Notes: generated from the sequence alone by a model not told the origin. DNA of 64,000 nt from an uncultured Latescibacterota bacterium (GCA_958295495.1 OY282352.1:1-64000), one strand, 5' to 3'. Positions 48,356-58,143 are shown, counted from the first letter of the stretch. A program made the numbers and translations.

Positions 48356-50098
48356 ATGGCCGTGGAGACAGATGCCGAGCAGGGCCACGGGCGGCTTTGG
48401 GGCTGTTCCCGAATGGAGGCCGTCGTTTTACTGGTCCTGCTCGTCGGGTGCGGCTCCAAGCTCGAAGAAGGTGCTGATGCGCCAAACCCTAGCGGTGGAG
48501 AACGCCAGCCACAGTCTGCCCTTCAATTCGCCGACGTAAGTGCGGAGAGCGGCCTAAACTTCGTCAATGTCTCGGGTAGTGCGGCACAAGACTATGTCCT
48601 CGAGTCCATGTCGGCCGGAGCCGCTTTCCTCGACTACGACGGCGATGGCTACCAAGATCTCTTCGTCGTCAATGGAACTCGGCTGAAGGAATCTCCTTTA
48701 GGGGCAAAAAACAGACTTTTCCACAATGAGCTGGGCACAGGCCAGACGCGGATATTTCGGCCCGTGGAGGCCGATCTGGGCGCCGGTGGCTGGGGCATGG
48801 GCTGCGCTGCGGGCGACTACGACAACGATGGCGATGTGGATCTGTACGCGACCTATTGGGGCCCCAACCGGCTCTACCGCAACGATGGCGACGGGCGCTT
48901 TACCGAGGGGGCGGCAAAGGCTGGCGTGGCCGATGCGCGCTGGGGCTCCAGCGCAGCGTTCGGAGATCTGGACGCGGATGGCTGGCTGGATCTATACGTG
49001 GCCAACTACCTCGAATTCGACTTGCGCCGACCCCCCGGCGGCGGTGGAAAGTGCCTGTACAAAGGGATTTACGTCTTTTGCGGTCCCGGGTATGCGCCCC
49101 GCCAAGCGGACCGGCTCTACCGCAATAAGGGCGATGGGAGCTTTGCGGACGTGAGCGCCGCCACCGGCGTAAGTGCCCGGTCCCTGCCGGCGCTAGGCGT
49201 GGTCTTAGGCGACTTTGATGGAGACGGAGACCTCGACATCTACGTGGCCAACGATGGGGAGCCGAACCTGCTTTTTCGCAACGATGGAGACTGGCACTTC
49301 GCCGAAATGGCCACTCGGGCCGGCGTGGCCTACAGCAAGGACGGCGTGGCCCAAGCCAGCATGGGCGTACACGGCGGCGACTTTGACAACGACAGGGACA
49401 TTGACCTGTTCGCGACCAATTTCTCCGAAGAGCTCAATACCCTCTATCGAAACGAGGGGGGCGGGCTATTCCGCGACGCCACCATTGAGGTCGGCTTGGG
49501 TGGGGTCGCGCGGCCCCTTCTGGGCTGGAGCACGGCTTTTGTCGATTTTGACAAGGATGGATGGCTGGATCTATTCGTAGCCAATGGCCACCTCTATCCG
49601 CAATTGGACCGACATTTTTTGGGGTTTTTCTATGCCCAGCGCAATTTGCTCTACCACAACCGGCGAGACCGGTTTGTCGAGGTCGGGGAAAACAGCGGTT
49701 CGGGCTGGAGGATTGAAAAAGTTAGCCGGGCCGCGGCCCTCGGCGACTTTGACAACGACGGGGACATTGACCTGTTTGTCATGAATCTCAACGACTCTCC
49801 GACCCTGTTGCGCAACGACAGCGGGGACTGCAACAACTGGCTGGGGCTGGAGTTGGTGGGCGTGGAGAGCAACCGGGACGCTATCGGCGCCCAAGTGCGG
49901 GTACAGGCCGGCGGCCTAAAACAGGTGCGAGAAGTACACCGGGGCTACGGCTTTCAGGCCCAGCACGATCCGCGCCTGCTGTTCGGCCTAGGACCGCACG
50001 AGCGGGTAGATTGGGTCGAGATCCGCTGGCCTTCGGGCCGGCGTCAGGTGCTGAGGGACCCACCCCTACGGCGCTACCTGAAGGTGGGCGAAGCTTGA
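48356..50098 (+). CDS. CRTAC1 family lipoprotein with VCBS/FG-GAP repeats and ASPIC/UnbV domain, copy 1
   Basis: About 580 aa. A lipobox LLVGCGSK follows the hydrophobic stretch MEAVVLLVLL, so it is probably a lipoprotein; the exact start is unclear (48254, 48356 and 48413 are all in frame). Seven Asp-rich Ca-binding loops follow: DYDGDGYQDLF, DYDNDGDVDLY, DLDADGWLDLY, DFDGDGDLDIY, DFDNDRDIDLF, DFDKDGWLDLF and DFDNDGDIDLF, which make a beta-propeller. The C-terminus (AIGAQVRVQAGGLKQVREVH, then GFQAQHDPRLLFGLG) is the ASPIC/UnbV domain. Such proteins are extracellular, and their role in bacteria is mostly unknown (adhesion or polysaccharide binding). Convergent with its paralogue at 50255. Confidence 0.85.
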   Translation: MAVETDAEQGHGRLWGCSRMEAVVLLVLLVGCGSKLEEGADAPNPSGGERQPQSALQFADVSAESGLNFVNVSGSAAQDYVLESMSAGAAFLDYDGDGYQDLFVVNGTRLKESPLGAKNRLFHNELGTGQTRIFRPVEADLGAGGWGMGCAAGDYDNDGDVDLYATYWGPNRLYRNDGDGRFTEGAAKAGVADARWGSSAAFGDLDADGWLDLYVANYLEFDLRRPPGGGGKCLYKGIYVFCGPGYAPRQADRLYRNKGDGSFADVSAATGVSARSLPALGVVLGDFDGDGDLDIYVANDGEPNLLFRNDGDWHFAEMATRAGVAYSKDGVAQASMGVHGGDFDNDRDIDLFATNFSEELNTLYRNEGGGLFRDATIEVGLGGVARPLLGWSTAFVDFDKDGWLDLFVANGHLYPQLDRHFLGFFYAQRNLLYHNRRDRFVEVGENSGSGWRIEKVSRAAALGDFDNDGDIDLFVMNLNDSPTLLRNDSGDCNNWLGLELVGVESNRDAIGAQVRVQAGGLKQVREVHRGYGFQAQHDPRLLFGLGPHERVDWVEIRWPSGRRQVLRDPPLRRYLKVGEA

Positions 50099-50254
50099 CA
50101 AGCTCCGGCCGTCGGCCCGTTGCTGGTCGGTGACCTGGCAATCGCCCCACGAGTTTCTCCTTTGATCTCCAGCGGGATTTGCAAAGCGAATCAACCTTGC
50201 CGCTCTCTGACTGGTCGGCAGGAGCGCACGCCGGCGGCCCAGCTCTCCACCCTG

Positions 50255-52075
50255 CTATTCGTAAAAAATTTCCCTTCCTTCTTCGACGACTAAGACCGCA
50301 TTCACCGGAAGATCCCGGAAGTGCTGCCGGAGACCGCCGGGCCATTCGATCTCGAGCAGATCAATGGCTTCCCGGGTGCCGAGGCCAATGTGGAGTCGGG
50401 GATCGCTGGCGGACAGATAGCTGGACCCGCGGCGCACTTGGCGGATCTGACGCCGGTCGCCAGAGACCAGCCGCACCCTAGCCCCCACGGCATCTTTGTT
50501 GCCGCGCCTTCCCACTAGGCTGATCATTGACCAATTCCGTGCATTGCCGTTCTCGTTGCGCACCAGTCTAGCCGCACCGCCGCAGTTATTGACCAGAAGG
50601 TCGAGATCGCCGTCCTCGTCGTAGTCGCCAAAAGCTGCGCCCCGGCTGATTTGTTTGCGGGCAAACCAAGCCCCGGCTGTGGCCGCGACATCGGCGTAGC
50701 CACAGGTTCCGTCGTTGCGGAAGAGTTGGTGCTCCTCGGCGTACTCCACGCCGGGCTGGAACAGGGCGATCCGGTCGAGGACGTGGCCATTGGCCACGTA
50801 TAGATCGAGGTCGCCGTCGTTGTCGTAGTCGAAAAAATTGGTGCCAAAGCCGAGCAAGCGCCAGCTTGGCTGACCCAAACCGGCAATTGTGGTCACATCT
50901 TTGAAACGACCGGCGTCGTTGCGGTAGAGGGTGTTGGTCTCGTGGGAAAAATTGGTGACGAATAGATCGAAGTCGCCGTCGTTGTCGCAATCGCCAATAT
51001 CCACGCCCATGCCGGCCTCGCCTTCGCCCATCAGGTTGTAGGCCACGCCGGCCTGCAAACCCACCTCGACAAAGGTCCCGTCGCCCTCGTTCTGGTAGAG
51101 GAAATTGGCCACCCCGTCGTTGGCTACGTACACATCTTGGTCGCCGTCTTCGTCGTAGTCCCAAGCCAACACCCCCAAACCTTTGCCAGCGGGATTGGCG
51201 ATGCTGGCCTCGATGGACACGTCGGTGAACGTGCCGTTGCCCTCGTTGTGGTAGAGTACATCGGGTACGCCCTGGTACTGGCTGGGGGCGCAGTACGAGC
51301 GCGTACCGCGCCCGATGGCGCGCAGACCTTGGGCATTGGTCTGGACGAAACCGCCGCAGACCTTGTTGGTGGCAATGGTGAAATCGACGTAGCTGGCGAT
51401 GTACAGGTCGAGATGGCCGTCGTTGTCGTAGTCGAAAAAAGCCGCACTGGTGCTCCACTGGGGGGCTTGTACCCCGGCGGTGATGGTCGCATCGACAAAA
51501 GTGCCGTCTCCTCGATTGCGGTACAGGGTATTGCGGCCATAGTTGGTCACATAGAGGTCCTGGTCGCCGTCGTTGTCGTAGTCGGCCACCGCACATCCCA
51601 TACCATAGCCCTGGTCGCCGACCCCGGCTGCGGCCCCCACCTCGACAAAGGTGCCGTCCCCGTCGTTGCGGTAGAGGGCATTGCCGGAGATTTTCACGCC
51701 GGCCGCGGGTGCCAAAGACACTGCATAGGCCGCTGGATCCCCCGAGCGGGGCGGGCCGAGCGGTTGGGATTTATGCACCCAGTAGTAGGCCGAATCCCGC
51801 CGGGCGAGATTGACCGGAGGGGCGTAGATGCCGCGCAAATCAAAGCCGTTGACCAGATAGATATCCAGATCGCCATCGCCATCAAAATCCGCGAAAGCAC
51901 CCCCGGCCCCCATGGTCTCGATGAGAAAATAATGCCCGGCAGCGCCGTTTTCGTGCGCAAAGGAAATGCCCGAGTGGGGGGTCGCGTCGAGGAAGCGGAC
52001 TTCTGGGGGCGGGGTGCGGCATCCGGCGATGCTGCCCAGCGCTAGCGCAAGTACCAGATGCCTTGGGCGGGCCAT
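50255..52075 (-). CDS. CRTAC1 family lipoprotein with VCBS/FG-GAP repeats and ASPIC/UnbV domain, copy 2
   Basis: A 606-aa lipoprotein (MARPRHLVLALALGSIAGC, lipobox SIAGC). Seven Ca-loop repeats are visible: DFDGDGDLDIY, DYDNDGDQDLY, DYDNDGHLDLY, DYDEDGDQDVY, DCDNDGDFDLF, DYDNDGDLDLY and DYDEDGDLDLL, then the ASPIC/UnbV domain (AVGARVRLVSGDRRQIRQV, SASDPRLHIGLG, IEWPGG). It resembles the protein at 48356 but has an extra N-terminal block with HKSQPLGPPRSGDPAAYAV. It is the second gene of an operon with the PpiC-like lipoprotein (12 bp apart), which may help its folding. Outer-membrane or surface location inferred. Confidence 0.88.
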   Translation of the reverse strand: MARPRHLVLALALGSIAGCRTPPPEVRFLDATPHSGISFAHENGAAGHYFLIETMGAGGAFADFDGDGDLDIYLVNGFDLRGIYAPPVNLARRDSAYYWVHKSQPLGPPRSGDPAAYAVSLAPAAGVKISGNALYRNDGDGTFVEVGAAAGVGDQGYGMGCAVADYDNDGDQDLYVTNYGRNTLYRNRGDGTFVDATITAGVQAPQWSTSAAFFDYDNDGHLDLYIASYVDFTIATNKVCGGFVQTNAQGLRAIGRGTRSYCAPSQYQGVPDVLYHNEGNGTFTDVSIEASIANPAGKGLGVLAWDYDEDGDQDVYVANDGVANFLYQNEGDGTFVEVGLQAGVAYNLMGEGEAGMGVDIGDCDNDGDFDLFVTNFSHETNTLYRNDAGRFKDVTTIAGLGQPSWRLLGFGTNFFDYDNDGDLDLYVANGHVLDRIALFQPGVEYAEEHQLFRNDGTCGYADVAATAGAWFARKQISRGAAFGDYDEDGDLDLLVNNCGGAARLVRNENGNARNWSMISLVGRRGNKDAVGARVRLVSGDRRQIRQVRRGSSYLSASDPRLHIGLGTREAIDLLEIEWPGGLRQHFRDLPVNAVLVVEEGREIFYE

Positions 52076-52087
52076 TGCTAGGCCCTT

Positions 52088-53734
52088 TTAATCGGCGGGA
52101 AGTTCGATTTGGGGAAGCATTTCTGCGAAGATATGCACTTGGTCGGCGTATTCTTCCCGGAGTTGGTCCACCAATTGATTGAAGCGTTGTTCTGTCTCGA
52201 CAAGGCGCAGAATGGCCCTTATGCGGTCGTGCTCGCGTTCGAAGGAGCGCATAAGGCCACCCGTGCGGTCGTTGACGCGAAAAATGGAATAGCCGCCCTT
52301 CACGGCCACTGGACCGACCAACTCGCCCAACTCCGCCTCCATAGCGTAGCGCAACAACTCGCCATACAGGCTCTTCTCGTATGAGTGGAGGTGCATCTCG
52401 CCCCTGTTGCGCGTGCTCAGGTGGGCTAAATCAGCTATAGTTTCCCCTTGGTCCAAACGCCGGCGCAGTTCCTTAGCCCGGTCAAAATCGCCCACCAAAA
52501 TTTCCTCGATATATAGCTCCACTGGGGTGCGGAACTTTTCGCGGTGGTCTTCGTAGTAGCGAACGATTGCCTCGTCCTCAATGACCACCCGCTCGCTGAT
52601 CTCGACCCGGCGCAGGGCCATAATGAGCAATTGCTCGGCCTTGCGCCGTTTCCACAAGCGCATCTTGTCGGTGTCCAAGTAGCCAGCCGACTTGGCCGCT
52701 TCCCAGACCATGGCCTTGGGAATGGGCAGCTTCCAGGCCGCGCGAATCACCAAGATACTGTCGCCTAGGGCGGGTTGTTCCTCGGCCCGACCGAACGAAT
52801 CGATGTAGTCGCCCACGGTTATTTGGCCGCCATTGTACGCAAAGAGCGGCGTGCTGGCTTCTTCCGCAGACAGATGGGGATAGATGCCGGCCTTGGCATC
52901 CTTGGCGACCAGCACGGCGAGTCCGGCGGATACGGGACGTAGGGCGAGGGCGGCTGCCTGCTCTTCGAGCAGGGCGCGGTGTTGGGCGACGAATTCTTCC
53001 TTCCACATACTCTTGTAGAGTTCCTCGCGGTACTTGGCAAATTCTGCTTCTCGCTCGTCTGCACAATAAATCAACTCAAAGCCGCCATCCACGGGCACAA
53101 CCTCGGAAACAGCACCCGGACTCAATGCGACAAAGACTTGCGGTGCAATGCCGGCCTGTACTGCACGTACGCGATTGAGGTACCCCAACTGCCCTCCTCT
53201 GGGCGGGACTCTCCCGTCGCGGGCGTAGGCCTTGGCCAAGGAGTCGAGAGCTACACCCTGTGCTATTTGTCGGCGGATTTCCCGGGCTTCCTCCAAGCTA
53301 TGGACCACCAGTCGGCTCAGAGACTTTTCGCGCTGGTACTGCCCTTGGTCAAAGCGCTGCCGCATTTCCTCGGTGGTGATCTCGATACGGGCGTGTACGG
53401 TCTTGGCTTGGTAGGTATTGATCACCTTTTCGCGAAACTTTGCGGCGAGTTGCTCATTAAATGCCTCGGTCTGGTCCAGTCCGCGGGCCCGGGCCGCGCG
53501 GACTAGCAGCTTCTGGTCGATGAGCGACTGCAAGTAATCGCGGCGGGCGGCATCACCGCTCTCCTTGGAGCGCAAACCAGGCCCCAGCGAAGCGATTAGC
53601 CTCTCTACATCCTCCTTGTAAATGGGCTCGTCGCCCACTTGGGCGACGACGAGCTCGACCGGGGCTTGCTCTTGTGCAGCACAGCCGAGCACCACCAATC
53701 CCAAGTACCGGCTTGCGATCACCTTGCGCCACAT
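52088..53734 (-). CDS. SurA/PrsA-type peptidyl-prolyl isomerase lipoprotein
   Basis: A 548-aa lipoprotein (LGLVVLGCAAQ, lipobox VLGC). The N-terminal SurA_N-like helical region contains VGDEPIYKEDVERLIASLG and RRDYLQSLIDQKLLVRAARA. Two PpiC/parvulin-like regions are suggested: SLSRLVVHSLEEAREIRRQI ... RVPPRGGQLGYLNR ... ALSPGAVSEVVPVDGGFELI (about 130-225), and LYIEEILVGDFDRAKELRRR ... LGELVGPVAVKGGYSIFRV near the C-terminus. Such chaperones fold exported proteins in the periplasm. It is upstream of and tightly spaced with a CRTAC1 lipoprotein gene, and lies among many envelope proteins that would need such help. Start ATG at 53734. Confidence 0.85.
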   Translation of the reverse strand: MWRKVIASRYLGLVVLGCAAQEQAPVELVVAQVGDEPIYKEDVERLIASLGPGLRSKESGDAARRDYLQSLIDQKLLVRAARARGLDQTEAFNEQLAAKFREKVINTYQAKTVHARIEITTEEMRQRFDQGQYQREKSLSRLVVHSLEEAREIRRQIAQGVALDSLAKAYARDGRVPPRGGQLGYLNRVRAVQAGIAPQVFVALSPGAVSEVVPVDGGFELIYCADEREAEFAKYREELYKSMWKEEFVAQHRALLEEQAAALALRPVSAGLAVLVAKDAKAGIYPHLSAEEASTPLFAYNGGQITVGDYIDSFGRAEEQPALGDSILVIRAAWKLPIPKAMVWEAAKSAGYLDTDKMRLWKRRKAEQLLIMALRRVEISERVVIEDEAIVRYYEDHREKFRTPVELYIEEILVGDFDRAKELRRRLDQGETIADLAHLSTRNRGEMHLHSYEKSLYGELLRYAMEAELGELVGPVAVKGGYSIFRVNDRTGGLMRSFEREHDRIRAILRLVETEQRFNQLVDQLREEYADQVHIFAEMLPQIELPAD

Positions 53735-53776
53735 AAACCCTCTAAGATGCGGTAAAAAATTGTCGGGGAGCGAAAA

Positions 53777-53804
53777 TTGCTGTACAATGCAGAGTTGTTA
53801 TAGT
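53777..53804 (+). promoter_or_regulatory. Candidate promoter for the 528-aa unknown gene
   Basis: TTGCTG, a 16-base spacer and TATAGT (five of six -10 matches) on the plus strand, about 170 bp before the ATG at 53973. Weak -35. Confidence 0.3.
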
Positions 53805-53972
53805 CGGGCGGCTTGGTCGAGAATGTAATTATCTCTCGTGCAAAGGACAAGAAACCAGCCGGTTTGTGGTCCCGCACCAAGGTTTTGCCAGTAAAAGAGG
53901 GGCAAAGCGCGAATTCTCGACATTCGCCTGCTTTGTCGCCTTGCAACCAGCATTCTCCACAAAAGGTTTCCC

Positions 53973-55559
53973 ATGACGGCCAATACCATCCGCAATCTAT
54001 CCTGCCTCGGCGATGCCGGGCACTTCATCAGCACCTTTCGCGCCATCTATCTCAACAACCCCGACGGCCGCGCCTTCGCCTTCACCGCGCACCGCTACAT
54101 CTGGCCCACCCGCTGGGAAGGCGATGGCCAAGTGATCCTCTTCGGCCCCGAAGGCAAGGAAGTGGCCCGCGGCCAGATCGCCAGCGAAGAAGAGCGCGCG
54201 ACCGTACAGGTTACGGCCGGGCAAAAAGGAGTGTACGCCGTCCGCATTGAGGGCTTGGGCTATCGCTTGATGTGGTTTGAATGCACCCTAGAGCAGATGG
54301 TAGTTGACTGCGGCGACTGGGAGCAGAGAAAAGGGCGCGCGGAAACCTTCGACATGCACACAGTCACAGTGCCGCGGCGCTGGTACTTCTTCGTGCCGGA
54401 GGGAGTGAACGAATTCCAGATCGGCAGCCGGCACGGGGGCGCCCACCGCCAGGACTCGGGCTTGGTCGTCTTTACCCCCCGGGGCCAGCCAGTGGCCGCC
54501 CATTTCGGCAGCCGGCCGCGGCCGTGGGGGGCGTCCTTTACCGAGCGCTTCAACATGACGCCGGCCTGGGATATCATCAACCGGGAACCGGAAATGCACG
54601 TCATGCACCTCGAGACCGATCCGGGCAGCACCGGCCGCTTCTGGTCCATCTGGCTGTGCGGCGGCGACGGCCACTGCTATAGCCCAATGCAGATCTTGCT
54701 CAATGGAGTGCCCACCTATTTATCTTCTATGCCCGAACAATGGTTCAACCCGCAGACCGGCCGACCAGCCCCAGTGGTGCAATACGACTTTCACGTCGGC
54801 CCCTCGCAGCGCACCAGCGAGACCTTCTGCGCGCCCAGTCCGCTCTTGGGCGATACCGATACCGGCATGCGCGGGGCGCACGCGGTTTACCTACACAACC
54901 CGGAAAACCGCCCCTTCGACTTTTGCGCCACTGGCTACATTATCCCGGAGGACGAGTACCTCCCCGTGCAGTTCCGGGCCAGTGGGCCCCAAGGCCAGCC
55001 ACTGGGCCAAGCCGCGGGCGCGTTCACCCACAAATCCCCACCAGAGCCAGCCCTGATCAGCGTACCGGCCGCTGGTGCGGGCGCGTACAAGGTGGAGGTA
55101 AACGCCGCCCGTTGGTACGGCTGGAGCGAACCGACCATGGGGATGGTGCTGGCGGGCAATCCCACGGCCGACGGAGGGGCGCGGTTCTCGCTGATGCTGG
55201 CCTTGGGACGGCACTGGTTCTTCAGCGTGCCCGCGGGGACCAAGGAATTCAAAGTGCGAGTTGACTTGGCCGATCCCAACCACGTGTTGCACGTCGAGGT
55301 GCATGGACCGGACCGGATCGCGCAGGTCTTGTACGCGCACGGAGGCGCGCCGCGGGAAGTCCGGGTGCCAGTGCCCCAAGGTCTAGATGGCAAGGTGTGG
55401 TTTTTGCGGCTAGCGGTGGGCAGTGCCACCCGCCTGCTCGGACAGGGGGCGCACAACCGGCGCACCGTGCAGATCGACCCCGATATAGAACTGCACGGCG
55501 TGCCCGGGTACATCGCCCCCACCTGGGAGCAGTGGTTCAATCCAGCAGAGACAAGCTGA
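53973..55559 (+). CDS. Unknown protein with internal duplication, 528 aa
   Basis: Family not recognised. No signal peptide is seen. The protein consists of two related halves: each starts with a LGD(A/T) segment and an (I/V)YLNNP(D/E) or VYLHNPEN strand, and each ends with (V)PTYLSSMPEQWFNP or VPGYIAPTWEQWFNP. Inside each half are (R/H)WYFFVPEG or RHWFFSVPAG and a Trp-rich strand. This suggests two tandem beta-sandwich domains of about 260 residues. The GVP...EQWFNP ending is a striking signature. Divergent from the PpiC-like gene. It may be a cytosolic two-domain binding protein or enzyme; nothing further is visible. Confidence 0.65.
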   Translation: MTANTIRNLSCLGDAGHFISTFRAIYLNNPDGRAFAFTAHRYIWPTRWEGDGQVILFGPEGKEVARGQIASEEERATVQVTAGQKGVYAVRIEGLGYRLMWFECTLEQMVVDCGDWEQRKGRAETFDMHTVTVPRRWYFFVPEGVNEFQIGSRHGGAHRQDSGLVVFTPRGQPVAAHFGSRPRPWGASFTERFNMTPAWDIINREPEMHVMHLETDPGSTGRFWSIWLCGGDGHCYSPMQILLNGVPTYLSSMPEQWFNPQTGRPAPVVQYDFHVGPSQRTSETFCAPSPLLGDTDTGMRGAHAVYLHNPENRPFDFCATGYIIPEDEYLPVQFRASGPQGQPLGQAAGAFTHKSPPEPALISVPAAGAGAYKVEVNAARWYGWSEPTMGMVLAGNPTADGGARFSLMLALGRHWFFSVPAGTKEFKVRVDLADPNHVLHVEVHGPDRIAQVLYAHGGAPREVRVPVPQGLDGKVWFLRLAVGSATRLLGQGAHNRRTVQIDPDIELHGVPGYIAPTWEQWFNPAETS

Positions 55560-55561
55560 GT

Positions 55562-55640
55562 AGGTCGGGCCGGCAAAGACAAGGGCAAACGCGCCGATGA
55601 ATTCGGCGGCGCATTTTCGCAATAGATTCGTGGTTTCTCC
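55562..55640 (-). pseudogene. N-terminal fragment of an aquaporin/MIP family gene
   Basis: The minus strand encodes NLLRKCAAEFIGAFALVF, the typical first helix of MIP channels (aquaporin/GlpF), and then stops making sense at AGPTYS, 3 bp from the end of the neighbouring gene. No NPA motif follows. Only about 25 codons remain. The rest of the 424-bp gap up to 55984 shows no recognisable gene. Confidence 0.45.
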
Positions 55641-55983
55641 ATTTGGCCCGACAGCAAGAGTTGGCCCCGCAAAAGACCGCATAGCTGCCGCGCTCATTGA
55701 ATCTGTCCATCGTTTGTTATACTCTTTGTGAAAGGTACGACATCCATATTGCGCTATCGACGGATTGACCCAACAGAGCGGCGAACCATGGCATCGGCCC
55801 GCCTATCAGCCAAAGGCTGCTTGCAGCCCGGGCGGCTTGGCCCTCGTGCCCGCCCTCGGCGATCCCATCGAAGAAGCCCTAGGGATGCTCGCGGGGCCAA
55901 CATCCCTAGGGGAACTGCGCGCCGAGGACCGTCGTATTGAATGACCCCGGAGACCGCCGTCCGACCAAGACAAGGAGTGCGCT

Positions 55984-58143
55984 ATGGCAGGGCTTATGTC
56001 CTTTTTCGTTTTTGCTATGCTGCTCAGTGCTGTGCCCGTATTTGGTGCAACCGAGTACCGTCTGGGCGGGATTAACGGCAACGATTGGCAGGCGGTCTTA
56101 ACCGAAGAGAGCTTCTTCCAAATCCAAGACGCCGATGGCCAGCCCCTGCGACAAGTACCGGTGGGGATATCGCCTTTTGGGGCGGGGGCCGACACGCTGG
56201 TCGATTTCTCCGGCACAGCCATCCAACCCCGTTTGATTAACCCCTCCGTCAATATCGCCCGGGCCGATGTGGACGCCAGCAAAACCGAGATCCCCCTGCC
56301 CTATATGCCCGGTTCGAGAGTCATTGCTGGTGGTTGCGGTCAGGCGCAATTACACGCCAATACGATCAAGCTAATGCTGGACGGCAATCCCGCTACGGCC
56401 ACCTTTCGCACCTTTGTGCAACGGGCCGGGGGCCGGCCTGGAGATGGCTTTACCTGGAGGGGGGCCGTGGTCTTTGATTTTGGCGGCGCAATCCCCATCA
56501 ATCGCATCCGCTTCTATCCCCGCCTGAGTCAGCGCGAAGACCGCCAACTGATCGAATCCCTGCGGGAACCTGCCCCGGATATCGAGACCTTTGGCCAAGA
56601 CAGCTTCCTCGACAACTTTCTCGCTTGGTACGAGATCCGCACCGGCGATAACTCGGTCGTCTTTGCCCCGGATCCGTGCAGCGGCAGCAGCACCTTCCTT
56701 TTTGACAGCACCAAGCGCAACTTCGGCGCTGTGGCCACTAGCAAGCGACGCACCGTCTTGGGCGACTTGCGGTGGGTGCGAGGCGACGATCCACGGTTGA
56801 CAGTACTGGAATCCACCCGCGAAAACCTCAACCCCGTCGTCGACCTGCGCTTTCCCCCTCGCTCGACCCGCTGGCTTACCCTGCACGCCTTCCCCTTGCG
56901 CGACTATGAAATCGCCGAATTTGAAATCTACGGCGATGGCTACGCCCCTGAGACCACCTACCTCACCCCCATCCTCGACTTCGGCCAAGCGGTCACCTGG
57001 GGCAAAATACGCTGGGCAGGCGACGTGCCCGACGGCACTCGCATTGAAATTCGCACCCGCACCGGCCACATCCCCGATCCGCTGCTCTACTTCGCCCCCA
57101 ATATCAACGACAACCTCGTACCCATCACCCGCGCCGAACACGCCAAAATTGATATCGCCGCCCGGCTAGTCCCCACCTACAATGCCGACCACTGGAGCTT
57201 CTGGTCGTCGCCCTACGAGTTTGCCGCCGGCCAGCGCAACCCCAACCAGCCCGCCAGTGCCTGGCAGGACGGGACCCTGCTTTTGTCGCCCGGTCCCAGC
57301 CGATACATTCAACTCGCCATCAAGCTCTTTGCCAACTTCAATGTGGCACCCCGCCTCGACCAACTCACCTTGCAGTTGAGCGAAACCTTGGCGGCGCAGG
57401 CCCTCGTCGGCGAGATCTGGCCTATTGAGGTCGCCTCCTTTGAACCCACTTCTTTTACATATATCGTTCTGCCCACCCTCAACGACGACAACGCCGGCTT
57501 TGACCGCTTGGAAATCCTCACCCACGTCCGGGCGCACGCGGTGCGTGCGGTGCGCATCGACGGGCAGCCAGTAGCCCTAGACCAATTCGTCCCACACCTG
57601 CTCGACGATCGCCTCATCATCGCCTTCCCACCGCTGACCGGCAGTGCCGACAACTTCAAGCAGGTCGAAGTTGACTTCGACGTGCCGGTGCTGCGCTTTG
57701 GCTCCGAATTCAGCGGGTGGGTCTTCAGCAGCACGGACCCCGACCAGATCCGGCAGCGCATCGCGCCGGGCAATGCCACGTTCCGCTTGGCCGGCGACTT
57801 GCTGACCGTCAACACGCCGGTGGGCGGCGATCTGCTGGTGGATGTGCAGGTGCCCGAGGGGTTCACCCCCAATGGCGATGGGATCAACGAGACCTTGCCC
57901 ATCACCTACAAATTGCGCGAGGTCACCGCCGACCGGCCAGTGCAGGTGCGCATCTACGACTTGGCGGGTCGGCTGGTGGCGCACCTGCCCGTGCTCAAGA
58001 CCCGCAGCGGGGTTTTCATCCAAGAGTGGAACGGCCGCAACCGGCAAGATGCCTTGGTTCAGCCCGGCACCTATATCTACGAATTGACCCTCAACTCCGA
58101 AAAGCAGCACACCCAACGCGGCGTCTTTGCCGTCGCCTACTAG
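55984..58143 (+). CDS. Secreted discoidin-like protein with TPNGDG tail (family member 6)
   Basis: A 719-aa exported protein, AAGGAG 8 bases before the ATG. Signal peptide ends VFGAT, followed by EYRLGGINGNDW (equivalent to the IYRIGG signature). The discoidin-like region has LMLDGNPATATFRTF, AVVFDFGGAIPINRIRFYP and YEIAEFEIYGDGY; the family motif is IEIRTRTGHIPDPLLYF, then WSFWSSPYEFAAG and an Ig-like EIWPIEVASFEPTSFTYI. The tail is FTPNGDGINETLPITYKLR, IYDLAGRLVAHL and QPGTYIYELTL. Ordered like the 26-46 kb paralogues but separated from them by 10 kb, so regulation may differ. Confidence 0.8.
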   Translation: MAGLMSFFVFAMLLSAVPVFGATEYRLGGINGNDWQAVLTEESFFQIQDADGQPLRQVPVGISPFGAGADTLVDFSGTAIQPRLINPSVNIARADVDASKTEIPLPYMPGSRVIAGGCGQAQLHANTIKLMLDGNPATATFRTFVQRAGGRPGDGFTWRGAVVFDFGGAIPINRIRFYPRLSQREDRQLIESLREPAPDIETFGQDSFLDNFLAWYEIRTGDNSVVFAPDPCSGSSTFLFDSTKRNFGAVATSKRRTVLGDLRWVRGDDPRLTVLESTRENLNPVVDLRFPPRSTRWLTLHAFPLRDYEIAEFEIYGDGYAPETTYLTPILDFGQAVTWGKIRWAGDVPDGTRIEIRTRTGHIPDPLLYFAPNINDNLVPITRAEHAKIDIAARLVPTYNADHWSFWSSPYEFAAGQRNPNQPASAWQDGTLLLSPGPSRYIQLAIKLFANFNVAPRLDQLTLQLSETLAAQALVGEIWPIEVASFEPTSFTYIVLPTLNDDNAGFDRLEILTHVRAHAVRAVRIDGQPVALDQFVPHLLDDRLIIAFPPLTGSADNFKQVEVDFDVPVLRFGSEFSGWVFSSTDPDQIRQRIAPGNATFRLAGDLLTVNTPVGGDLLVDVQVPEGFTPNGDGINETLPITYKLREVTADRPVQVRIYDLAGRLVAHLPVLKTRSGVFIQEWNGRNRQDALVQPGTYIYELTLNSEKQHTQRGVFAVAY

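Noticed and set aside
51137..52045. A 302-codon plus-strand frame rich in Val
   Set aside because: Antisense to the Ca-loop repeats of the CRTAC1 lipoprotein, where GTC/GTT codons mirror GAC/AAC.
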